Shown: positions 34,298-41,478 of the stretch, one piece after another
Layout: each line of letters starts with the position of its first letter
How positions within the stretch are numbered: the stretch's first letter is position 1
DNA from: Bacteroidota bacterium
GTDB taxonomy: Bacteria; Bacteroidota; Bacteroidia; Chitinophagales; Chitinophagaceae
Reading direction: 5' to 3'
DNA: 47,355 nucleotides
Assembly (NCBI GenBank): GCA_947454025.1
Contig: CANGIZ010000009.1
Coordinates: 1 to 47,355, forward strand
Notes under the pieces: generated by a model
Database searches by the model: none
Told to the model about the DNA's origin: nothing
Seen by the model: the letters and a program-made list of their open reading frames with translations, nothing else
Translations under genes and position numbers: made by a program

Positions 34298-34888
34298 ATG
34301 AATATCGTAATCATACAATACAATGCAGGAAATATTCAGTCGGTGTTATATGCATTGGAGCGACTTGGCGAAACTGCAACAGTCACTGATAATGTGGAAG
34401 CCATTCGAGCAGCTGATAAAGTAATTTTTCCCGGCGTTGGGGAAGCAAGTACTGCAATGGCTTATTTACAAGAAAGAGGGTTAGATAAAGTAATTAAGGA
34501 CTTGAAACAACCTGTATTGGGAATATGTTTAGGAATGCAATTAATGTGTGCTTATTCGGAAGAAAATGATACTACTTGTTTGGGTATTTTTGAAGAGCAG
34601 GTAAAACTTTTTAAGCCAAATGAAGCAACCATAAAAGTGCCTCAGATAGGTTGGAATACAATTACTCAATTAAAAACAGATTTGTTTAAAGGGGTTGCTG
34701 AAAATAGATTTACTTATTTTGTGCATGGATATTATGCAGCATTAGGTGCACATACCATTGCAACTACCAATTATATTCAAGACTATAGCAGTGCCTTGCA
34801 TCGAGACAATTTTTATGGGGTGCAATTTCATCCCGAAAAATCTGCTAAAGTGGGTGAACAGATTATTCAAAACTTTATCAATTTATAA
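34298..34888 (+). CDS. hisH: Imidazole glycerol phosphate synthase, glutaminase subunit
   Basis: A 196-residue class I glutamine amidotransferase that feeds ammonia to HisF. It opens with IVIIQYNAGNIQSVLYALERLG. The oxyanion region is FPGVGEAST, the nucleophile is Cys in GICLGMQLMC, and the His-Glu pair is in GVQFHPEKSAKVG. VPQIGWNTI and FVHGYYAA are HisH-specific. It begins one base after the trpA stop and six bases before hisA. Confidence 0.97.
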   Translation: MNIVIIQYNAGNIQSVLYALERLGETATVTDNVEAIRAADKVIFPGVGEASTAMAYLQERGLDKVIKDLKQPVLGICLGMQLMCAYSEENDTTCLGIFEEQVKLFKPNEATIKVPQIGWNTITQLKTDLFKGVAENRFTYFVHGYYAALGAHTIATTNYIQDYSSALHRDNFYGVQFHPEKSAKVGEQIIQNFINL

Positions 34889-34894
34889 AAGAGT

Positions 34895-35608
34895 ATGCAA
34901 ATTATTCCCGCAATAGATTTAATTGATGGCAAGTGCGTTCGTTTGACCGAAGGCGATTATGCGCAAAAGAAAATATACAATGAAGATCCTTTGGAAGTTG
35001 CCAAGGCTTTTGAGGGCATCGGTCTAATGCGTTTGCATTTGGTGGATTTGGATGGGGCTAAATCAGGAGAGGTGGTGAATTGGAAAGTGTTAGAAAAGAT
35101 TGCGAATCAAACGCGTTTAAAAATTGATTTTGGCGGTGGGATTAAAAAAGAAGCTACGCTTAAAACGGTTCTAGATACAGGAGCAACCTATGCAACCATT
35201 GGAAGTTTGGCAGTAAAAAGCAGGAATGTTTTTGAAGAGTGGATTGAACGTTTTGGCGCTTCTGTATTTATGTTAGGCGCAGATGTTTTTGAGGAGAAAA
35301 TTGCAATTGGCGGTTGGTTGGAGAAAACAGAAATAGATGTGTATGCTTTTATGCAATCTTATATGGATAAGGGAATTGAACAAATGTTTTGTACTGATAT
35401 TCAAAAGGATGGAAAATTACAAGGACCATCTATAGAACTGTACAAGAAGATTATTGCAAAATTTCCAAGCTTGCAATTAATTGCAAGTGGTGGTGTAAGT
35501 AATTTACAGGATTTGCACGAGTTGCGCGAAATAGGTTGTTCTGCAGCAATTGTAGGCAAAGCCATTTATGAAAACAGAATTAGTTTAGAGGAACTTTCAA
35601 AATTTTAG
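34895..35608 (+). CDS. hisA: ProFAR isomerase
   Basis: A 237-residue TIM barrel that isomerises 5'-ProFAR to PRFAR, the fourth histidine step. The first catalytic Asp is in IIPAIDLIDGKCVRLTEGDY and the second in FCTDIQKDGKLQGPS, with phosphate-binding IDFGGGIKKE and LIASGGVSNLQDL. The length is normal. It lies within the hisH-A-F-IE run behind trpA. Confidence 0.97.
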   Translation: MQIIPAIDLIDGKCVRLTEGDYAQKKIYNEDPLEVAKAFEGIGLMRLHLVDLDGAKSGEVVNWKVLEKIANQTRLKIDFGGGIKKEATLKTVLDTGATYATIGSLAVKSRNVFEEWIERFGASVFMLGADVFEEKIAIGGWLEKTEIDVYAFMQSYMDKGIEQMFCTDIQKDGKLQGPSIELYKKIIAKFPSLQLIASGGVSNLQDLHELREIGCSAAIVGKAIYENRISLEELSKF

Positions 35609-35633
35609 TATCAGCCTTGTAAAATAGAAATTT

Positions 35634-36392
35634 ATGTTAACCAAAAGAATCATTCCTTGCTTAGATATCAAAGATGGTCGTACTGTAAAGGGGATCAACT
35701 TTGAACAAATTCGGGATGCAGGTGATCCTATCGAATTAGGCGCATTTTATGCAGCGCAAGGAGCAGATGAATTGGTTTTTTTAGACATCACGGCAACCAT
35801 TGAAAAAAGAAAAACATTAAGTGAATTGGTGAATAAAATTGCACATCGCATTAATATTCCTTTTACAGTGGGTGGGGGTATTAAAACGGAAGAAGATGTA
35901 AGTGTATTGTTACAAAATGGTGCAGACAAAATTTCCGTGAATACGGCTGCATTCAACGATTCGTCCATTATCAAAAGGTTCGCAAAAAACTTTGGTAGCC
36001 AATGTGTAGTATTGGCCATTGATGCTAAATGTGAACAAGACAACAACTGGTATGTGTACTTAAATGGAGGAAGAACAAAAACGGATAAACTAGTCACTGA
36101 ATGGGCAAAAGAAGCGGTGGATTTAGGGGTAGGTGAAATATTATTAACTTCTATGAACCATGATGGTACCAAACAGGGCTTTGCTTTGGATATTACTGCG
36201 CAATTAGCCGAAAACCTTCCAGTGCCAATTATTGCATCGGGTGGTGGAGGAAATGAACAACATTTTTATGATGTGTTTACAAAAGGGAAAGCAGATGCAG
36301 CATTGGCTGCTAGTATTTTCCATTATAAGGAAGTAGCCATTCCGGAATTAAAACAATACTTACATAAACAAGGCATTGCTATTCGGTTATAG
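35634..36392 (+). CDS. hisF: Imidazole glycerol phosphate synthase, cyclase subunit
   Basis: A 252-residue TIM barrel, partner of HisH, which turns PRFAR and ammonia into imidazole-glycerol phosphate and AICAR. The catalytic Asp residues are in [20 protein letters not shown] and [10 protein letters not shown]; phosphate sites are [13 protein letters not shown] and [31 protein letters not shown] is typical. It starts 25 bp after hisA and is followed after 51 bp by hisIE. Confidence 0.98.
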   Translation: MLTKRIIPCLDIKDGRTVKGINFEQIRDAGDPIELGAFYAAQGADELVFLDITATIEKRKTLSELVNKIAHRINIPFTVGGGIKTEEDVSVLLQNGADKISVNTAAFNDSSIIKRFAKNFGSQCVVLAIDAKCEQDNNWYVYLNGGRTKTDKLVTEWAKEAVDLGVGEILLTSMNHDGTKQGFALDITAQLAENLPVPIIASGGGGNEQHFYDVFTKGKADAALAASIFHYKEVAIPELKQYLHKQGIAIRL

Positions 36393-36443
36393 CCTTTTAA
36401 ATAAAATCACAATATCTATCTAAACATTATATTAATTTCAAGT

Positions 36444-37049
36444 ATGAATATCAATTTTTCAAAATACGAAGATGGTTTGGTGCCAGCCATTGTTCAAGAT
36501 GCCAATACAAAAGCGGTACTCATGATGGGCTTTATGAATCAAGAAGCTATTGACGCAACTTTGTCTCAACAAAAAGTAACTTTTTTTAGTCGATCCAAGA
36601 GTAGGTTATGGACTAAGGGAGAGGAAAGTGGCAACTTTTTGAATTATGTAAGCATGTCTGCGGACTGCGATAATGATACCTTATTGATCCAAGCCAATCC
36701 ATTAGGTCCTGTTTGTCATAATGGAACCGATACTTGTTGGGGAACAGAAAATCAACCAGCGAACACCGATTTTTTGAATACTTTGGAAGCTGTCATTGCG
36801 CAACGAAAAACAGCTGCGCCAGACAGTTCTTATGTTGCAAGTTTATTTGCAAAAGGCATTAATAAAATTGCTCAAAAAGTAGGAGAGGAAGCGGTGGAAG
36901 TAGTAATAGAGGCGAAGGATGATAATGAAAAATTGTTCTTGGATGAATCAGCGGACTTACTTTTTCATTACTTAATCCTTTTACAAGCAAAAGGTTATAC
37001 ATTAAGGGATGTCGTTAAGGTATTGTCTGCAAGACATAAGCCTGAATAA
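36444..37049 (+). CDS. hisIE: Bifunctional phosphoribosyl-AMP cyclohydrolase / phosphoribosyl-ATP pyrophosphatase
   Basis: A 201-residue fusion of steps two and three of histidine synthesis. Residues 1-110 are HisI: VLMMGFMNQEAI, FFSRSKSRLWTKGEESGN, and the zinc-ligand region SADCDNDTLL, GPVCHNGTDTCWG. Residues about 110-201 are HisE: SYVASLFAKGINKIAQKVGEEAVEVVIEAKD and LFHYLILLQAKG, an all-helical MazG-like domain. It is the last gene of the his-trp block. No terminator hairpin was recognised in the 67 bp behind it. Confidence 0.97.
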   Translation: MNINFSKYEDGLVPAIVQDANTKAVLMMGFMNQEAIDATLSQQKVTFFSRSKSRLWTKGEESGNFLNYVSMSADCDNDTLLIQANPLGPVCHNGTDTCWGTENQPANTDFLNTLEAVIAQRKTAAPDSSYVASLFAKGINKIAQKVGEEAVEVVIEAKDDNEKLFLDESADLLFHYLILLQAKGYTLRDVVKVLSARHKPE

Positions 37050-37063
37050 TAACATTTACTACT

Positions 37064-37071
37064 TATATTTG
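37064..37071 (+). promoter_or_regulatory. -7 promoter box for the TlpA-type gene
   Basis: TATATTTG matches TAnnTTTG and ends 45 bases before the ATG at 37117. No good -33 was seen. It suggests that the gene is transcribed separately from the his-trp block. Confidence 0.4.
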
Positions 37072-37116
37072 ATCATCAATAAGTGCCGATAATTTGGCTA
37101 CTAAAAAAAATAACAA

Positions 37117-38196
37117 ATGAAAAAAATAGCTATTGGAATTTTATCATTCCTTGCCATCACACAAGTTCAAGCGCAAAAACTACAAATTGATGGAGACATT
37201 AAAAATCTACCCGAAGGAACAACAGTCTCTTTAATTGACGGGATGGCTAATAAAATCGTAGACTCCGCTAAATTGGTGGGAGGTAAATTTAAATTAACGA
37301 ATAAAGTAGCTGATCCTAGTATTTACGTTATTGGATTTTCAGGTATGCAGGCAAAAATTCCTGTATTTGTAGGAAACGATCAAATGGTAATGTCGGGCGA
37401 TATCAAACAACCTAATACAATCGAATACAAAGGATCTGCTTCACAGGACTTGTATTTAACGTATATGAAAGCGTTGACGCCAAAAATTGAAAGTTTATTT
37501 GCTACAAAATCATTAGCAACCAGTGCTACAGCAGCAACAAAGGATTCAATCGGAAAACAAATTGAATTAAAGGAAGCTGATTTTGTATCAACTATCACGA
37601 ATTTATTGAAGGCAAATAACCAATCGCCTGTTTCAACTTTATTTTTAATACAAACAACCAATTTTGTTCCTTATATTAAAGACCATATTGCTGAATTGTA
37701 TGCTATCCTTGATGGACCTGCAAAAAAAGGACCTTTCGCGGATTTAATTGAAAAATCTTTACAGTCTGCGGGTGTAGGTAAAGTAGGATCTGTATTACCT
37801 GAATTCAAACAAAACGATGTAAATGGTAAATCTGTTAGCTTAAGTTCATTAAGAGGCAAATATGTTTTGATTGATTTTTGGGCTAGCTGGTGTGGTCCAT
37901 GTAGAGCTGAAAACCCTAATGTAGTCAAAGCATATAATGCTTTTAAAACAAAAGGGTTCACCGTATTAGGTGTATCATTGGATCAAGACAAAGGCAAATG
38001 GTTGGAAGCGATTAAAAAGGATGGCTTAACCTGGACACATGTGAGTGATTTAAAATACTGGAACAATGCCGTAGCTGTTCAATTTGGTATCCAAAGTATT
38101 CCAGCCAATTTCTTGATAGATCCAAAAGGGGTAGTGATTGCTAAAGATTTAAGAGGAGAGGATTTAGAGAAAATTTTAGCTGCGAATATTAAGTAA
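37117..38196 (+). CDS. TlpA-family thioredoxin with N-terminal DUF4369
   Basis: A 359-residue exported thiol-disulfide protein. The signal peptide is 1-20 (ending QVQAQ). Residues about 21-115 look like the DUF4369 beta domain that precedes many Bacteroidota thioredoxins, then comes a helical linker. The AhpC/TSA-thioredoxin domain starts near 224 (GSVLPEFKQNDVNGKSVSL) and has the redox pair Cys259-Cys262 in WASWCGPC and the cis-Pro in SIPANFLID. It probably acts as a reductant in the periplasm, for example for cytochrome c maturation; partners are unknown. Confidence 0.88.
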   Translation: MKKIAIGILSFLAITQVQAQKLQIDGDIKNLPEGTTVSLIDGMANKIVDSAKLVGGKFKLTNKVADPSIYVIGFSGMQAKIPVFVGNDQMVMSGDIKQPNTIEYKGSASQDLYLTYMKALTPKIESLFATKSLATSATAATKDSIGKQIELKEADFVSTITNLLKANNQSPVSTLFLIQTTNFVPYIKDHIAELYAILDGPAKKGPFADLIEKSLQSAGVGKVGSVLPEFKQNDVNGKSVSLSSLRGKYVLIDFWASWCGPCRAENPNVVKAYNAFKTKGFTVLGVSLDQDKGKWLEAIKKDGLTWTHVSDLKYWNNAVAVQFGIQSIPANFLIDPKGVVIAKDLRGEDLEKILAANIK

Positions 38197-38251
38197 TAAG
38201 AATTAGAATAAATAGCAACTCATTAAGCAAGCCGAAGAAATAGGTTTACAA

Positions 38252-38285
38252 CAAGAAAGCCCTAAATTATTTTAGGGCTTTCTTG
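38252..38285. terminator. Bidirectional intrinsic terminator between convergent genes
   Basis: A perfect 15-bp stem: CAAGAAAGCCCTAAA (38252-38266) with TTTAGGGCTTTCTTG (38271-38285), loop TTAT. A/T-rich flanks in both directions suit termination of both the TlpA-type gene (plus) and the ArsC/Spx-like gene (minus). The minus-strand gene's stop codon lies in the loop. Confidence 0.8.
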
Positions 38286-38617
38286 TATTCAGTTTCGTCA
38301 AAACCAAGTGCAATAATTTTTCCATTTTCTTCAATTAAGGGACGACGTATGATAGATGTTTTTTCCATCATCAAAGCAATAGCCGCTTTTTGAGTGGTAA
38401 TGGTTGCTTGTATTTCTTTGGGCAATTGTCTCCAAGTAGCTCCTTTTTTATTAATTAAAGCTTCCCAGCCCACTTGCTTGCTCCATGCCGTTAATTGGCT
38501 TGCTGTAATCCCTTTCTTTTTATAATCATGAAATTCGTGGGCTACTTTATTGGCTTGTAACCAATCCAATGCTTTCTTAACGGTATTGCAATTGGGGATG
38601 GCATAAACAGTTTTCAT
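38267..38617 (-). CDS. ArsC/Spx-family reductase-like protein (YffB type)
   Basis: A 116-residue thioredoxin-fold protein of the ArsC/Spx/YffB family. The opening TVYAIPNCNTVKKALDWL has a single Cys (residue 9) where the family has C-x5-R or C-D-T; the middle DYKKKGITASQLTAW and the later SIIRRPLIEENGKIIALGFDETEYKKAL are diagnostic. YffB-type proteins are suspected glutathione-linked reductases and have no proven arsenate role, so ArsC should not be assumed. It is monocistronic; the 3' end is part of the terminator stem. Confidence 0.82.
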   Translation of the reverse strand: MKTVYAIPNCNTVKKALDWLQANKVAHEFHDYKKKGITASQLTAWSKQVGWEALINKKGATWRQLPKEIQATITTQKAAIALMMEKTSIIRRPLIEENGKIIALGFDETEYKKALK

Positions 38618-38647
38618 AAGTCTAGATCATTTGTAATGTAGGGGAAA

Positions 38648-39151
38648 TTACTTAATGTATTTTTTACCTAACCAACTTTCGCTAATAGGTTGCATCCAAT
38701 TTTTTTCCATCTCTGCTTTATTGGCAACCAAATTATTAAAGTACAAAGTATCTTTTTGTAAGATGCCATTTTCTAATGCATAGGCTACTTGTGCCATTGG
38801 AATAGTTTGTACTTTATCTTTTACCCAAAATGCTAGCAATTCTCTATTAAACATTTGAACGCCAGTCATTTTTTCAATGTCTTTTATTACATGTACCGAA
38901 CTGTCCGTGCTACAACCGCCCACTGTTGTGAATGATTCGTCTGCCATTAATATAATAAACTGGCCATACAGGGCTGTGCCAAAACCTTTCACGGGTGCGC
39001 CATGACTTTTCCAGCTATCAATAAAATTTTCCAACAACTCTTCAATTTGGAATAATTCACCCATCGTAAAAGTGCGGTTGGCTTGATAAATCCATAATTT
39101 GGATTGTGGATGAAAGTCCGCAGGTAATATGGTGGCTAAATCTACAGTCAT
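38648..39151 (-). CDS. Uncharacterised Bacteroidota protein
   Basis: A 167-residue soluble protein from an ATG at 39151; a GTG two codons upstream is less likely. I know relatives only as conserved Bacteroidota proteins, sometimes labelled ABC transporter ATPase. That label is unsupported here: there is no Walker A, Walker B or LSGGQ motif. Visible features are KLWIYQANRTF near the N-terminus, a central LYGQFIILMADES strand, the conserved-looking GGCSTDSSVHVIKDIE, and a FNRELLAFWVKD segment. No signal peptide or membrane segment is present. It lies between the HdrB-like and ArsC-like genes on the same strand. Confidence 0.65.
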   Translation of the reverse strand: MTVDLATILPADFHPQSKLWIYQANRTFTMGELFQIEELLENFIDSWKSHGAPVKGFGTALYGQFIILMADESFTTVGGCSTDSSVHVIKDIEKMTGVQMFNRELLAFWVKDKVQTIPMAQVAYALENGILQKDTLYFNNLVANKAEMEKNWMQPISESWLGKKYIK

Positions 39152-39206
39152 TTTCACAGTTTTAATAGGTACAATTCATTTTGAATAGTAAGCAACTCAA
39201 TGTTTT

Positions 39207-39986
39207 TTATTGAATTGCTTTGGCAATAATTTCGGCAATATCTAATACTTCAGTTTTAACTTCCTCATCTCTATTTTTAATGCCATCTGTCATCATGGTA
39301 TTGCAAAACGGACAAGCACTTGCCACAAAGTCGGCTTTGGTTTCTATCGCTTCATCGGCACGTTCGGTATTAATTCTTTTGTCACCTTTTTCTTCCTCCT
39401 TAAACATTTGTGCACCGCCTGCCCCACAACATAATCCTTTGGACTTACAACGTTTCATTTCACGTAATTCCATATCCAAGCTTTCTAACACTTTTCGGGG
39501 TGCTTCATATATTTCATTCGCTCTACCTAAATAGCAACTATCGTGGTAGGTAATCGATTTCCCTTTCCATTCATTGCTATCAGTAAATTTGATTTTTCCT
39601 TGCTCAATTAATTCTTGTAAAAAACTAGTGTGGTGTATTACATCATAATTCCCACCCAATGCAGGATATTCGTTTTTTAAAGTATTAAAACAATGAGGAC
39701 AGGTAGTTACAATTTTTTTAATTTCATACCCATTCAAAATTTGAATATTTTGATATGCCATCATTTGAAACATAAATTCATTGCCTGCGCGACGAGCAGG
39801 GTCACCAGTACATGCTTCTTCTTTTCCTAAAATGGCGTAACGTACACCTGCTTTGTCTAGAATGGTTGCAAAGGCTTTAGTGATTTTTTGCGCTCTTTGA
39901 TCAAAGCTGCCTGCGCAACCCACCCAAAACAATACTTCGGGTTGTTCTCCTTTCGCCATGAATTCGGCCATTGTGCTTACTTTCAT
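39207..39986 (-). CDS. Iron-sulfur protein with two CCG domains (HdrB-like)
   Basis: A 259-residue cytoplasmic protein of the heterodisulfide reductase B / GlpC-type CCG family. Cysteine motifs in order: WVGCAGSFD, EACTGDPARRAG, TTCPHCFNTLKNEYP (first CCG-like set), then HDSCYLGRANEIYEAPR, MKRCKSKGLCCGAGG and SACPFC (second set). In HdrB, such domains bind noncubane [4Fe-4S] clusters for disulfide or quinone-linked chemistry. It begins 41 bp after the HdrC-like gene and surely works with it. The physiological substrate is unknown; fatty-acid, lactate or thiol oxidation are candidates. Confidence 0.86.
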   Translation of the reverse strand: MKVSTMAEFMAKGEQPEVLFWVGCAGSFDQRAQKITKAFATILDKAGVRYAILGKEEACTGDPARRAGNEFMFQMMAYQNIQILNGYEIKKIVTTCPHCFNTLKNEYPALGGNYDVIHHTSFLQELIEQGKIKFTDSNEWKGKSITYHDSCYLGRANEIYEAPRKVLESLDMELREMKRCKSKGLCCGAGGAQMFKEEEKGDKRINTERADEAIETKADFVASACPFCNTMMTDGIKNRDEEVKTEVLDIAEIIAKAIQ

Positions 39987-40027
39987 ACTATCTTATTTAT
40001 ATGCTTCCTTTTAATTTCAACTATTTA

Positions 40028-41302
40028 TTATGACTGAGTTGTCCACGCGTCTCTGTCGTCAGGTGAAAATTTCCAAGGTGCAAAATTATTTTCAATATTG
40101 CTAAACATGCCATTCCATTCAGAAGGCGCATTGCTTTCTTCCATTATGAGTGATCGTCTTAATTCAATAATAATATCTAAAGGAGAAATGCTAACAGGAC
40201 ATTCTTCAACACATGCATTGCAAGTGGTACATGCTCTTAGTTCCTCCACACTTATATAATCGTGCAAAAGAGATTTCCCATCTTCTACGAATTGTTTATG
40301 CTTGTTAAAATTCTTTCCTACTTCCTCTAATCGATCACGTGTTGACATCATTATTTTACGCGGACTTAACAATTTTCCAGTGCTATTGGCCGGACAAGCA
40401 GTACTGCATCTTCCGCACTCGGTACAGCTATAAGCGTCCATTAAATTTTTCCAACTTAAATCCATCACATCACGTGCACCAAATTTTTCGGGAGCTGCGG
40501 CATCGGTTGGAGCTAATTCGGGTTGCATGGCATACAATACTTCGTTTTGAATGGAAACCATATTGTGCATCTCACCTTTTGGCAATAAAGAAGCAAAATA
40601 GGCATTCGGGAAAGCTAAAATAATATGTAAGTGTTTTGAATAAGGCAGGTAGTTCATAAATGCATAGATGCCTAAAATATGAATCCACCATGCAGTTTGT
40701 TCAATTATATTTAGTTGAGCCTCGGAAAAGCTTTTTAGCAATGGTTTAATATGTGATGAAATTACAAAATCACTTGCAGGGTCGGCAGCATTCATGATTA
40801 AAAACAAACTCATTAAAACAATCTCAGTTATCAAAATCGCATTGGCATCGGAGCGAGGCCATCCATTCAGATCCTTGCTAATAAATCTTTTTAATCGAAT
40901 AATATTGCGTCGGCTAAAGAAAATTACACATGCAATAAATACCAATGCGGCTAAAATTTCAAAACTATTAATGACAAAATTGTAGCAGCTTCCCAAATAA
41001 CTAGCAAACGCACGATGGGTGCCCAAAATGCCATCTACAATAATTTCTAACAATTCAATATTGATTATGATAAATCCAACGTAAACAATGATATGCAATA
41101 CAGCAACCAGTGGATTGCGAAACATCTTTTTTTGACCTAAAGCCAATAGTAAAACATTTTTCCATCGGCGACTAGGCTGGTCACTCAGGTTAATCTCTTT
41201 TCCAATTAAAATATTTCTTCTAATGGCGAATAAATTTTTGCCAAAAAGAAAAAAAGCAGCGACCGTTATAAGGCCAAACAAAAGCTCCGCAATCAATGCC
41301 AT
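40028..41302 (-). CDS. Membrane iron-sulfur electron-transfer protein (HdrC/HdrE-like fusion)
   Basis: A 424-residue protein. Residues about 1-250 hold roughly five or six membrane segments with histidines suited to haem b, resembling the NarI/HdrE type (LLFGLITVAAFFLFG, VAVLHIIVYVGFIIINIELL, FVINSFEILAALVFIACVIFF and others). The C-terminal part carries two [4Fe-4S] motifs, YSCTECGRCSTACPANSTG and RACTTCNACVEECPVSISP. It likely moves electrons between the quinone pool and the HdrB-like partner encoded just downstream. The -7 box at 41336-41343 fits its start. Confidence 0.85.
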   Translation of the reverse strand: MALIAELLFGLITVAAFFLFGKNLFAIRRNILIGKEINLSDQPSRRWKNVLLLALGQKKMFRNPLVAVLHIIVYVGFIIINIELLEIIVDGILGTHRAFASYLGSCYNFVINSFEILAALVFIACVIFFSRRNIIRLKRFISKDLNGWPRSDANAILITEIVLMSLFLIMNAADPASDFVISSHIKPLLKSFSEAQLNIIEQTAWWIHILGIYAFMNYLPYSKHLHIILAFPNAYFASLLPKGEMHNMVSIQNEVLYAMQPELAPTDAAAPEKFGARDVMDLSWKNLMDAYSCTECGRCSTACPANSTGKLLSPRKIMMSTRDRLEEVGKNFNKHKQFVEDGKSLLHDYISVEELRACTTCNACVEECPVSISPLDIIIELRRSLIMEESNAPSEWNGMFSNIENNFAPWKFSPDDRDAWTTQS

Positions 41303-41335
41303 AATATGGGTTTATAGATTCATAATGGATTGTTA

Positions 41336-41343
41336 CAAATTTA
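41336..41343 (-). promoter_or_regulatory. -7 promoter box for the HdrC/HdrB-like pair
   Basis: The minus strand reads TAAATTTG, an exact TAnnTTTG match, ending 33 bases before the ATG at 41302. The same octamer serves the his and trp leaders. Confidence 0.45.
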
Positions 41344-41478
41344 GCCCATTTCGGGCTTGATTGACGCTAAAATACCCTCAAATAATGCACATCAAAACTA
41401 ATGCCTTATTTCGGGTAGATTTTAAGCGGAATTATTTAATTTGCCAGTTATTCTCAAACAGTCTTAAATAGTTCAGAT

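Noticed and set aside
35747..36172. 141-codon open frame antisense to hisF
   Set aside because: Shadow of hisF; no start context or domain.
38267..38617. Arsenate reductase
   Set aside because: The sequence fits the YffB/Spx-like branch; no ars genes are nearby.
38648..39151. ABC transporter ATPase label for this gene
   Set aside because: None of the ABC ATPase motifs are present.
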